In this document: piece by piece, positions 1-5,821 of the stretch
Numbering within the stretch: position 1 is the stretch's first letter
Layout of the letters: each line of letters begins with the position of its first letter
NCBI GenBank assembly: GCA_013373005.1
Contig: JABXIP010000082.1
Coordinates: 1-15,118, forward strand
Reading direction: 5' to 3'
From: Cytophagia bacterium
GTDB taxonomy: Bacteria > Bacteroidota > Bacteroidia > Cytophagales > Cyclobacteriaceae
DNA: 15,118 nucleotides
The notes under the pieces: model-generated
Told to the model about the DNA's origin: nothing
The model's input: the letters and a program-made list of their open reading frames with translations, nothing else
The model's database searches: none
Position numbers and translations under genes: made by a program

Positions 1-858
1 ATCCAGATCATGATCTCCTCTGTACCATTCTTTTCTTACTCCAGATGTATGATGACCCAGCAATGGGGTTTTGGCGTGAACCAGTATTGGCTTCCTTTGC
101 TTTCTCACATAATCAAACGCCTTTTTCATGCCATCGAAGGAGTCTGAGAAATCAGAACCATCAACTCTCATGCGTTCCAGGCCTTTGAAGCCGGCTGCAA
201 ATTCATAGGCATCCATGGCTCGCATTTCCTTTCCTGTAGCACTAATTCCCCAGTCATTATCCTGAATAAGGTACACTATAGGCAGGTTGTGCAAAACAGC
301 CATTTGAAGTGCTTCAGAAACTTCTCCTTCGGTCACTGAACCGTCACCCAAAGAACATAACACCACCGGGTTGTTATTTCCACCTAGAAGCCCTTGATTC
401 TCCAGATAGTGAATACCATGAGCCATACCTGTTGCCGGAATAGCCTGCATGCCTGTAGCCGAACTCTGATGAGGAATGGTTGGAAAACCCTCTCTCTTTA
501 GTGAAGGGTGACCATAATAGGTTCTTCCTCCGGAAAATGGGTCATCCTTTTTACCTAGTAATTGGAGCATCAGCTCATAAGGCTTCATGCCTATTCCGAG
601 CAGAATGGATTCATCTCTATAGTAAGGAGCAGCGAAATCGAATTCGTGTAATTGGAAAGCCGCGGCAAGTTGAATAGCCTCATGACCACGAGAAGTACTA
701 TGAACATATTTACTGCAAACCGCCCTGTTTTCGTCATACAACACTGCCATATGATGTGCAGTCTGCATTAGGCGATAAGCCTTTTCAAGAGTGTTCTTTG
801 GGACCTGTATTTTCTTAGACTGTTGTTCTTTCTTTATCTCTTCTCGCGTCAAATCCAT
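1..858 (-). CDS. 2-oxoacid (branched-chain/pyruvate type) dehydrogenase E1 component, alpha part; C-terminus cut by window edge
   Basis: This is the thiamine-diphosphate E1 subunit of a 2-oxoacid dehydrogenase complex, which decarboxylates a 2-oxoacid and passes the acyl group to the E2 lipoyl domain. The 286 visible residues run off the left edge without a stop. Seen: the start MDLTREEIKKEQ, a YVHSTSRGHEA segment near residue 51, a GHPSLKR...IPHQSSATGMQ segment near 116-138, and the ThDP/Mg motif beginning GDGSVTEGE (about 170) and closing with DNDWG about 30 residues later. This matches branched-chain 2-oxoisovalerate dehydrogenase E1 alpha. In Bacteroidota the closest relatives are often alpha/beta fusions of about 660 residues, but the beta half would lie outside the window, so fusion cannot be judged. 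ATG at 858 is preferred because an exact TAnnTTTG element ends 18 bp upstream; the frame also has upstream GTG and TTG codons before a stop. The substrate (pyruvate or branched-chain oxoacid) is not settled. Confidence 0.9.
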   Translation of the reverse strand, partial: MDLTREEIKKEQQSKKIQVPKNTLEKAYRLMQTAHHMAVLYDENRAVCSKYVHSTSRGHEAIQLAAAFQLHEFDFAAPYYRDESILLGIGMKPYELMLQLLGKKDDPFSGGRTYYGHPSLKREGFPTIPHQSSATGMQAIPATGMAHGIHYLENQGLLGGNNNPVVLCSLGDGSVTEGEVSEALQMAVLHNLPIVYLIQDNDWGISATGKEMRAMDAYEFAAGFKGLERMRVDGSDFSDSFDGMKKAFDYVRKQRKPILVHAKTPLLGHHTSGVRKEWYRGDHDLD

Positions 859-875
859 CGGTCTTGATTTCACAT

Positions 876-883
876 CAAAGTTA
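876..883 (-). promoter_or_regulatory. -7 promoter element of the E1 gene
   Basis: On the minus strand this reads TAACTTTG, an exact match to the Bacteroidota -7 consensus TAnnTTTG. It would place the transcript start near 869-871, about 11-13 nt before the ATG at 858. No convincing -33 TTTG is seen at the usual distance, so the assignment rests on the -7 box and its position. Confidence 0.5.
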
Positions 884-908
884 ATCAATAATTCAAACCA
901 TTACAGAA

Positions 909-930
909 AAACCTAATGATCGTTAGGTTT
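909..930. promoter_or_regulatory. 22-bp palindrome, probable regulator binding site
   Basis: AAACCTAA and TTAGGTTT form perfect 8-bp arms around TGATCG, so 20 of 22 positions are symmetric. It lies between the divergent E1 gene and hemF, about 26 bp upstream of the E1 -7 box. Its short, nearly self-complementary centre suits a dimeric DNA-binding protein better than an RNA hairpin. The shape resembles TetR-family operators in general, but no such regulator gene is in the window, so the protein is unknown. Confidence 0.45.
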
Positions 931-1009
931 ATTCTTTTAACACCGCTAAGCCTAAAACTGTTACACTATTCTATCCATTTTCTGACTTTCTACTTAGACT
1001 TAAAAAGTC

Positions 1010-1017
1010 TAGTTTTG
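1010..1017 (+). promoter_or_regulatory. -7 promoter element of hemF, overlapped by a palindrome
   Basis: TAGTTTTG matches TAnnTTTG exactly and ends only 4 bp before the hemF ATG at 1022, so transcription would begin at or next to the start codon. A perfect inverted repeat, TAGACTT-AAA-AAGTCTA at 995-1011, runs into the first two bases of the box and could be an operator. No clear -33 element is visible. Confidence 0.45.
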
Positions 1018-1021
1018 CGTC

Positions 1022-1924
1022 ATGCCACAAGTCAGTAAGGAAGATATATCAGCTGTTTTCAAAAATATTCAAGACCACATCTGCAGTGAACTGGAAAGAG
1101 CCGATGGTCAGGGAAAATTTATTGAAGACAAGTGGAATAGACCGGGAGGTGGCGGTGGCCGCAGCAGAGTAATTCGCTCAGGCAATATTATTGAAAAGGG
1201 AGGTGTAAACTTTTCTGAAGTTTATGGCAAAACACCAGACAAAATACTCAGCTCTTTTGGTCTTAAAGAAGGCGACTTCTTTGCCACCGGAGTATCGATA
1301 GTACTACACCCTGAAAATCCCTGGGTGCCTATCATTCACATGAACATCAGGTATTTCGAGATGTCTAACGGAACCTATTGGTTCGGTGGTGGCATTGACC
1401 TTACCCCTCATTATGTAGATTTGGAAGACGCTAGAGTTTTCCACTCAAAGCTCAAGGCTGTATGCGATAAGCACGACAGAAACTATTACAAGGAATTCAA
1501 ATCGTGGGCCGATGATTACTTCTTCATTAAACACCGAAATGAAACCCGTGGGATTGGAGGCATTTTCTTCGACCACCTTTCTGAAGATAAAACCAGAAGT
1601 AAAGCTGACCTCTTCGGTTTTGTCAAGGATGTCGGGCTCATTTTCGCCCCAATCTATACACACTATATGGCCAAGAATTCAATCAAACCTTACGGAAAAC
1701 GAGAGAAAGACTGGCAAATGGCAAGACGGGGCAGGTATGTTGAATTTAACCTTGTGCTGGATAGAGGCACCAAATTTGGACTTGAAACAGACGGTAGAAC
1801 CGAATCTATCTTAATGAGCTTACCGCCAATGGCCGGTTGGGAATATAACCATCAACCTGTGGCCAATTCGCCAGAAGCCAAAACGCTGAGCATGTTGAAA
1901 AAAGGGATTAACTGGACAGAATGA
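1022..1924 (+). CDS. hemF: Oxygen-dependent coproporphyrinogen III oxidase (HemF)
   Basis: HemF converts coproporphyrinogen III to protoporphyrinogen IX by two O2-dependent oxidative decarboxylations, a late step of heme synthesis in the cytoplasm. At 300 residues it is almost exactly the length of the E. coli enzyme. Seen: the glycine-rich segment RPGGGGGRSRV (40-50), H96 and H106 in the region of conserved metal/active-site histidines, GGGIDLTPHY (122-131), H141, and the family signature at 162-184 built around KHRNETRGIGG and ending FFD. The C-terminal SLPPMAGWEYNHQP (266-279) is also characteristic. The stop overlaps the next gene's start by 4 bp (ATGA), so the two are translationally coupled. 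The promoter lies directly on the start codon. O2-dependent HemF implies at least facultative aerobic growth; no HemN is seen here. Confidence 0.97.
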   Translation: MPQVSKEDISAVFKNIQDHICSELERADGQGKFIEDKWNRPGGGGGRSRVIRSGNIIEKGGVNFSEVYGKTPDKILSSFGLKEGDFFATGVSIVLHPENPWVPIIHMNIRYFEMSNGTYWFGGGIDLTPHYVDLEDARVFHSKLKAVCDKHDRNYYKEFKSWADDYFFIKHRNETRGIGGIFFDHLSEDKTRSKADLFGFVKDVGLIFAPIYTHYMAKNSIKPYGKREKDWQMARRGRYVEFNLVLDRGTKFGLETDGRTESILMSLPPMAGWEYNHQPVANSPEAKTLSMLKKGINWTE

Positions 1925-2475
1925 TAGAAACACTCGAAAGTTGGGATAAAGCCCTATTTCAATTTCTGAACGGACTGCACAACCAGTTTTTCGATGGCCT
2001 GATGCCCTGGATCAGCAACAAGTACATCTGGATTCCTCTCTATGCATTGCTCCTCTTCTACCTAATCAAAAAATCTAAATACAGTGCTTGGCAAGTAATT
2101 CTGGGAATCATTCTACTTATTTTAATAAGCGATCAGGTTGCCTCAGGAATATTGAAACCATGGATTGAAAGACTTAGACCGTGCTATGACCCTGAGCTCG
2201 AAGGTCAAGTACACCTTTTGAAGGGCTGTGGGGGAAGCTATGGATTTGCATCTAGTCACTCCAGTAATTCATTTGCTATTGCCATGTTTTGCTGGCTTTT
2301 GTTGAAAGAAAGTGTCAAGCACATTTGGCTATTGTTTGTTTGGGCCGCGGTTGTAGCCTACTCAAGAGTCTATTTGGGGGTCCATTTTCCGGGTGATATA
2401 ATCGTTGGTGCTTTGATTGGAATTCTGAGTGGAATAGTGATTAACTTAGGTTTAAAACAGCTAAAGAATACATAA
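1921..2475 (+). CDS. PAP2-family membrane phosphatase
   Basis: This is a type 2 phosphatidic acid phosphatase family protein that hydrolyses a lipid-linked phosphate (for example undecaprenyl pyrophosphate or phosphatidylglycerol phosphate) at the membrane. All three catalytic motifs are present in its 184 residues: K79-x6-R86-P87, SSHSSNS (111-117; S112 and catalytic H113 stand where most families have PSGH), and S148-R149-x5-H155-x3-D159. Hydrophobic segments lie at about 36-50, 56-78, 116-129, 134-148 and 158-176, consistent with five or six membrane spans. It begins inside the hemF stop codon and its own stop shares one base with the next start, so the three genes form one transcription unit. 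The exact lipid substrate cannot be read from the sequence. A link with heme synthesis is not obvious and may be only positional. Confidence 0.92.
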   Translation: MIETLESWDKALFQFLNGLHNQFFDGLMPWISNKYIWIPLYALLLFYLIKKSKYSAWQVILGIILLILISDQVASGILKPWIERLRPCYDPELEGQVHLLKGCGGSYGFASSHSSNSFAIAMFCWLLLKESVKHIWLLFVWAAVVAYSRVYLGVHFPGDIIVGALIGILSGIVINLGLKQLKNT

Positions 2476-2729
2476 TGGGAAAGAAAGATGCAATTGTCTA
2501 TAAGTACTTCAAAAGAGTTTTTGAAGATTATCAGGTACTGGTATCCGTAAACCCTATCGATTACTCAGGTACAGAACTTATCATTCATCCTGATGGCCGA
2601 ATTGAAAAGACTGATATTCAATTCGATGAAGATATTTATGAAGATCTGGAAGTAGATGAATTCAAAGAAAGCAGCCCTTTGGAGTTTCAGCTTTACATGA
2701 AAAAGGACTTTTTTACCAGGGAAGACTGA
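2475..2729 (+). CDS. Conserved-looking acidic hypothetical protein (84 aa)
   Basis: I do not recognise this family. The 84-residue protein has a basic N-terminus (MGKKDAIVYKYFKR), a middle that looks like beta strands with a turn (GTELIIHPDGRIEK, 48-61), and an acidic stretch QFDEDIYEDLEVDEFKE (64-80). There is no signal peptide, membrane segment or cysteine. Its ATG shares one base with the PAP2 stop (TAATG), which argues strongly that it is a real coupled gene. The composition and the DGRIEK-like strand-turn-strand suggest a small soluble cytoplasmic protein. It is the last gene of the hemF cluster: possible hairpins follow, and then the convergent response regulator. Confidence 0.8.
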   Translation: MGKKDAIVYKYFKRVFEDYQVLVSVNPIDYSGTELIIHPDGRIEKTDIQFDEDIYEDLEVDEFKESSPLEFQLYMKKDFFTRED

Positions 2730-2765
2730 TATCCATATCCTGGCGCTTTCTAATACTGTCTAGAT

Positions 2766-2783
2766 AGCCGATGACTCGGCTTT
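2766..2783 (+). terminator. Weak hairpin after the hemF cluster
   Basis: AGCCGA-TGAC-TCGGCT forms a 6-bp stem with a 4-nt loop, followed by a very short T stretch, 36 bp beyond the stop at 2729. The stem is GC-containing but the T-tract is poor, so it is only a possible terminator. Confidence 0.3.
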
Positions 2784-2835
2784 GCTCAGCATACCTCCCC
2801 CATTTTTTCATCCCGAGGAATCGAGGGATATAAAT

Positions 2836-2862
2836 CGTCAGACCACTCCAAGTGGTCAGGCG
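2836..2862 (-). terminator. Hairpin after the response regulator gene
   Basis: A 7-bp stem GACCACT/AGTGGTC (2841-2847 and 2851-2857) is extended by four more pairs after one A/A mismatch. It begins about 8 nt past the response-regulator stop and, on the minus strand, is followed by the T-rich run ATTTATAT. This is plausible as a minus-strand terminator, though the T-tract is imperfect. The same hairpin could also stop + transcripts arriving from the hemF cluster. Confidence 0.4.
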
Positions 2863-2870
2863 ACTAAAGA

Positions 2871-3500
2871 CTAAAGCAACCCCTTCTCAAAGGCGAACCT
2901 TACAAGACCTGCCAAGTTTTTCACTCCAAGTTTATTAATGATGTTCTTTCTGTGGGTATCTACCGTATATGCACTGATGGATAGTTTCTCAGCAATCTCG
3001 TTGGTGGTATGCTCAAGGGCAATCAGTTTCACAATCTCAACCTCACGCTTGGTGAGTTGTACCTGGTTAATGGCCTCTTGAGTTTTATCTAGACTTTCTT
3101 TTAAAGTTTCCTCCACAGCATCAGTATAGTATCTACCACCATTATTGATTTCAGAAATGGCGTAGATTAAGTCCTTTTTACCGGCATTCTTTAGCACACA
3201 ACCCTGAACTCCCTCAGCAATCAGCTGCTTAGTAAATTGCGGGTTATTGTGCATAGTAAGAATCAATATCTTCAGCTCCCTACCCTGCTTCTTCAACTCT
3301 CTAACCAATTGAATACCGTCCATTTCAGGCATATTAATGTCCAGCAACAGTACATCTGGCGACTCAGTTTCTAACTTTCTTAGTGCTTCAACTCCATTTA
3401 AAGCACTACCAATTATCTTAATTTCCTCCACCTCAGCGAAAATGGAAGATATGCCATCTATCACCACCTGGTGATCATCAACCACAAAAATTCTAATCAT
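2871..3500 (-). CDS. NarL/LuxR-family DNA-binding response regulator
   Basis: This is a two-component response regulator that binds DNA when phosphorylated by its partner kinase. The receiver domain (about 2-118) has the acidic pair D8-D9, phospho-acceptor D54 within LLLDINMPEMDG, T82 and K104. The C-terminal LuxR/GerE helix-turn-helix (about 147-209) shows LTKREVEIVKLIALEHTTNE and the recognition-helix region SISAYTVDTHRKNI. At 209 residues it has the usual length. It overlaps the 3' end of the upstream histidine kinase by 8 bp, so the pair is translationally coupled and almost certainly cognate. The target promoter cannot be read from the window. Confidence 0.95.
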   Translation of the reverse strand: MIRIFVVDDHQVVIDGISSIFAEVEEIKIIGSALNGVEALRKLETESPDVLLLDINMPEMDGIQLVRELKKQGRELKILILTMHNNPQFTKQLIAEGVQGCVLKNAGKKDLIYAISEINNGGRYYTDAVEETLKESLDKTQEAINQVQLTKREVEIVKLIALEHTTNEIAEKLSISAYTVDTHRKNIINKLGVKNLAGLVRFAFEKGLL

Positions 3501-5289
3501 CTTCTATCGGTATATCTATTGAAATTGAGGTGCCTGCCCCCTTACCTGAATCTATATGGAACTGTCCATTCAGTTTACCCACTCTTGCTTTGAGGTTACT
3601 TAAACCTATACCACCAGACAAAGATGGAGCTGATGGATCGAAGCCTTTACCATCATCCTCAACGATCAGGTTAACCTTCTTCTCATCATTGTTCCTAATG
3701 AGTTGTATGGTTGCTTCTTTGGCTTCTGAGTGCTTAAGAATGTTACTAATGAGTTCCTGAACTATTCTATATACCTGTAACTCCTGCTCTCCATTCAATG
3801 CATTTTCAACATTGTATTGAATGAGGTTTAGCTTGATTTCACCGGACTCATTGATACGATCTGTCAAATCTTTTAATGCCGGTAATAAACCGAATTTGGC
3901 TAGTACTCCTGATAATAGGTTATGTGATATATTACGCACTTCTCCAGCTGCCAAGTCCAATAACTCACTGGCTGTCAGGAATTTCTTTTTCTCAGGGTTA
4001 TCAGGAGGAAGCTTCTCTTCTACAGCACTGAAATGGAGCTTCACCATGGAAAGGATGCCACCCAAACGATCATGAAGATCGATGGCCACCCTCTTTCTTT
4101 CCTGCTCCTGGCCCTCCAAGACCCCTTGTAAAGAGGCGATTTCCTGTTGTTGAAGCAGTTCATCGATGCGCTGTTTATTAAGTTCATCATTCTTTGCCGC
4201 AATGGCTTTAATAGTTTTTCGCTTTTGGTCTAAAACATAAAGCCAGATGGAAAAAAGAATAAGCACGGTCAATGCAACTATGACGGTAATATTACGGTTT
4301 CGCTCAAGCCTCAATGACCTGCTATTGGCTTTCTCTGCTTCCAATTCTGCAGTAGCCGTTTGATACTGCGCTCTTAATTCCAATACCCTATTCTCATAAT
4401 CACTCTCAAGAATACCTTTGGCAAGTGAATCTGTCTGACTTTTAAAAAAGGCTGCATTTTCCAGGTTTCCAAGGTAGCGGTTAACTACAGCTAAATCCTT
4501 ACTGGCATCCATGGTCATCTCATCCATTCCCTTATCCATGCCGAGCTCATATGAAGACTTCAGGTACTTCTGAGCGCTATCGAGATATTGAGTACTTTGC
4601 TCATAATGTTTCAAAAAAGCGTGACCTAATTGGTAAATACTGGGGATTTCATAGTATTCATAACCTGCTGCTCTGTACAGTTTAATCGCTGTTCTTCTCT
4701 CCTCAATAGCCTTCAAAAATTGACCTCTACGATAATGATTAGCAGAGAAGTTTTGAGCAACAGAAGCTAGCATTAAAGAATTATCAGGAGCATTTTCCAC
4801 ATAATACCTCCTTGTTTTCTGATAGTAGAAGAGCGCAGAATCCAGAAGCTTTAATGATTTGATAGAATCATAGTCCTGAGATTCAGAATCCATCATTTTT
4901 GTGGCATTCCTCTCATAAACTATTCCTTTTCCCAAATCGGCCCTGGCTATAAAACTGGGGTTATTCCATTTCTCTGCTGACCTTCTGGATTTTTCGTATA
5001 GCTCTGCGGCCAAATCTATTTTATTCATTCTGTAATGAACTGCACCCATGACCAGATAAGCTCTGGTCATAAACTCATAGTTATTCTCCTTTTCTGCAGC
5101 CAGAGCTATCTCTTGAGCGATGATAATAGCCGAATCATATTTCGATCTCATGCTATAATCATCAGCCTTTAAGATTAGCTCCATCCATACCTTTTCTTGT
5201 TCGGTTAACTCCTGATTGTCTTGATCAGCTTCAACCTGAAAAAAAAGAACAAACGACAGTAAAATGAGCAAAAATTTTCTCAATGCCAT
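3493..5289 (-). CDS. TPR-containing sensor histidine kinase (HisKA_3 type)
   Basis: This membrane sensor kinase is the evident partner of the response regulator just downstream, with which it shares 8 bp. Domains in order: signal peptide (about 1-21, MALRKFLLILLSFVLFF core), a periplasmic helical region with several TPR-like repeats (about 35-290), a coiled-coil linker (298-330), one membrane span (about 334-353), a short coiled coil (365-398), the NarX/DesK-type dimerisation box ERKRVAIDLHDRLGG with phospho-acceptor H406, and a C-terminal ATPase domain. In that domain the N-box is QELISNILKH (N516), the G1 box is DDGKGFD (545-551) and the G2 region is SGGIGLSNLKARVG (558-571). The 598-residue length is normal for this Bacteroidota design. 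The signal is unknown; the TPRs imply protein or peptide sensing, which is inference. Confidence 0.95.
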   Translation of the reverse strand: MALRKFLLILLSFVLFFQVEADQDNQELTEQEKVWMELILKADDYSMRSKYDSAIIIAQEIALAAEKENNYEFMTRAYLVMGAVHYRMNKIDLAAELYEKSRRSAEKWNNPSFIARADLGKGIVYERNATKMMDSESQDYDSIKSLKLLDSALFYYQKTRRYYVENAPDNSLMLASVAQNFSANHYRRGQFLKAIEERRTAIKLYRAAGYEYYEIPSIYQLGHAFLKHYEQSTQYLDSAQKYLKSSYELGMDKGMDEMTMDASKDLAVVNRYLGNLENAAFFKSQTDSLAKGILESDYENRVLELRAQYQTATAELEAEKANSRSLRLERNRNITVIVALTVLILFSIWLYVLDQKRKTIKAIAAKNDELNKQRIDELLQQQEIASLQGVLEGQEQERKRVAIDLHDRLGGILSMVKLHFSAVEEKLPPDNPEKKKFLTASELLDLAAGEVRNISHNLLSGVLAKFGLLPALKDLTDRINESGEIKLNLIQYNVENALNGEQELQVYRIVQELISNILKHSEAKEATIQLIRNNDEKKVNLIVEDDGKGFDPSAPSLSGGIGLSNLKARVGKLNGQFHIDSGKGAGTSISIDIPIEDD

Positions 5290-5307
5290 TTTGTGTTTTT
5301 CAAGCCA

Positions 5308-5520
5308 TCAATTACCACTTGGAGGAGGAGTACCACCTGGATCTGTTGTTTCATCGTCTGACGAATTCTCATCGGGTTCCTCCATATCATCTGGCCCAGG
5401 CATTCTGTTTAAATAGTTTGTACTTAGGCTTCTGTAAAGCTCTCTTTCTGAATCGTTGAGTTGTTTTAACATTGGACTGCTGTTTTGGTTAAAGTAAGCC
5501 TTTTCCAAGGAGGTTACCAA
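5308..5520 (-). CDS. Small acidic hypothetical protein upstream of the histidine kinase
   Basis: I do not recognise this ORF. From a TTG at 5520 it encodes 70 residues; an ATG at 5472 would give 54 (MLKQLNDSERELYRSLS onward). The first part is helical in character. The C-terminal 32 residues are very acidic and then Gly/Pro-rich (DDMEEPDENSSDDETTDP, then GGTPPPSGN), so probably disordered. No signal peptide or membrane segment is seen. It ends 18 bp before the kinase start on the same strand and an exact TAnnTTTG element lies just upstream, so it would be the first gene of the kinase-regulator operon. The ATG is the likelier start because the promoter element nearly touches the TTG. It may instead be part of a leader rather than a protein. 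Confidence 0.5.
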   Translation of the reverse strand: MVTSLEKAYFNQNSSPMLKQLNDSERELYRSLSTNYLNRMPGPDDMEEPDENSSDDETTDPGGTPPPSGN

Positions 5521-5522
5521 TC

Positions 5523-5530
5523 CAAAAGTA
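5523..5530 (-). promoter_or_regulatory. -7 promoter element of the two-component operon
   Basis: The minus strand reads TACTTTTG, an exact TAnnTTTG match, in the short gap upstream of the small acidic ORF. Transcription would begin near 5516-5519, leaving a leader of about 45 nt before the ATG at 5472. No good -33 TTTG is visible at the usual spacing. Confidence 0.4.
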
Positions 5531-5583
5531 TCGTCTATGCTATTTAGTTAGAGTATTGTGGGAGGCTATATACAAAGCAACTT

Positions 5584-5622
5584 GTATTGACTGAATCAGT
5601 AAATACCTAAATCTAGGTATTT
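5584..5622. repeat. Two overlapping inverted repeats sharing one arm
   Basis: The first repeat, 5584-5606, is GTATTGACTGA-A-TCAGTAAATAC, with 10 of 11 pairs (one G/A mismatch). The second, 5601-5622, is AAATACCTA-AATC-TAGGTATTT, with perfect 9-bp arms. The bases AATAC (5602-5606) belong to both, so in RNA or as extruded DNA the two stems exclude each other. The element sits between the kinase operon (-) and the SRP RNA promoter (+), about 45 bp upstream of the latter's -7 box. Its role is unknown; a binding site is as likely as an RNA structure. Confidence 0.5.
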
Positions 5623-5666
5623 CATTCATTTTTTCACCGGATAGTTTCTCATTAACTTTTTCTTAA

Positions 5667-5674
5667 TACCTTTG
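5667..5674 (+). promoter_or_regulatory. -7 promoter element of the SRP RNA gene
   Basis: TACCTTTG matches TAnnTTTG exactly and ends 9 bp before the predicted 5' end of the mature RNA at about 5684, with a start expected near 5679-5683. A weak -33-like TTTC lies around 5645. Confidence 0.6.
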
Positions 5675-5683
5675 CCCCCCAAT

Positions 5684-5778
5684 GGCAGAGGGATGCGACC
5701 AGCTCCTGCTGAACTCCCCCAGGCTGGGAACAGAGCAAGGGTAGGCGGTTGTAGCGGTGCGACATCCTGATGCCTTTT
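5684..5778 (+). ncRNA. ffs: Signal recognition particle RNA, small (4.5S) type
   Basis: SRP RNA binds the protein Ffh and targets nascent membrane and secreted proteins to the translocon. The universal domain IV is plain: CAGG (5720-5723), a 3-bp stem CTG/CAG, the GGAA tetraloop (5727-5730), and AGCA (5734-5737) opposite CAGG as the symmetric loop, enclosed by C-rich 5716-5719 pairing with the AGGG run. The ends close by GGCA (5684-5687) with TGCC (5771-5774) and by GGGATG with CATCCT, giving one long hairpin of about 91-95 nt, the small bacterial size. An exact -7 box precedes it and a T7 run follows. The tetraloop stem CUG/CAG differs from E. coli's UCC/GGA by paired changes, as expected if the structure is under selection. 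The exact 5' end is estimated. Confidence 0.94.
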
Positions 5779-5781
5779 TTT
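5761..5781 (+). terminator. Terminator of the SRP RNA
   Basis: The 3' strand of the closing stem (to 5774) is followed at once by seven T residues (5775-5781), so the RNA's own terminal hairpin plus the T-tract forms the intrinsic terminator. Confidence 0.75.
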
Positions 5782-5790
5782 ATTCCCCTC

Positions 5791-5812
5791 TTTATCGTAA
5801 AATTACGATAAA
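5791..5812. promoter_or_regulatory. Perfect 22-bp inverted repeat ahead of the aquaporin gene
   Basis: TTTATCGTAA and TTACGATAAA are perfect 10-bp arms around AA. The element ends 9 bp before the aquaporin ATG and starts 9 bp after the SRP RNA T-tract. It lacks a following T run, so it is not a classic terminator. It fits an operator for a dimeric repressor controlling the aquaporin-epimerase pair, or an AU-rich hairpin in their leader. No -7 box was found between it and the start. Confidence 0.5.
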
Positions 5813-5821
5813 CTCTTACCT

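Noticed and set aside
480..677. Open frame on the + strand inside the E1 gene
   Set aside because: It is antisense to strongly conserved E1 sequence and has no start context or family resemblance; it is a shadow frame.
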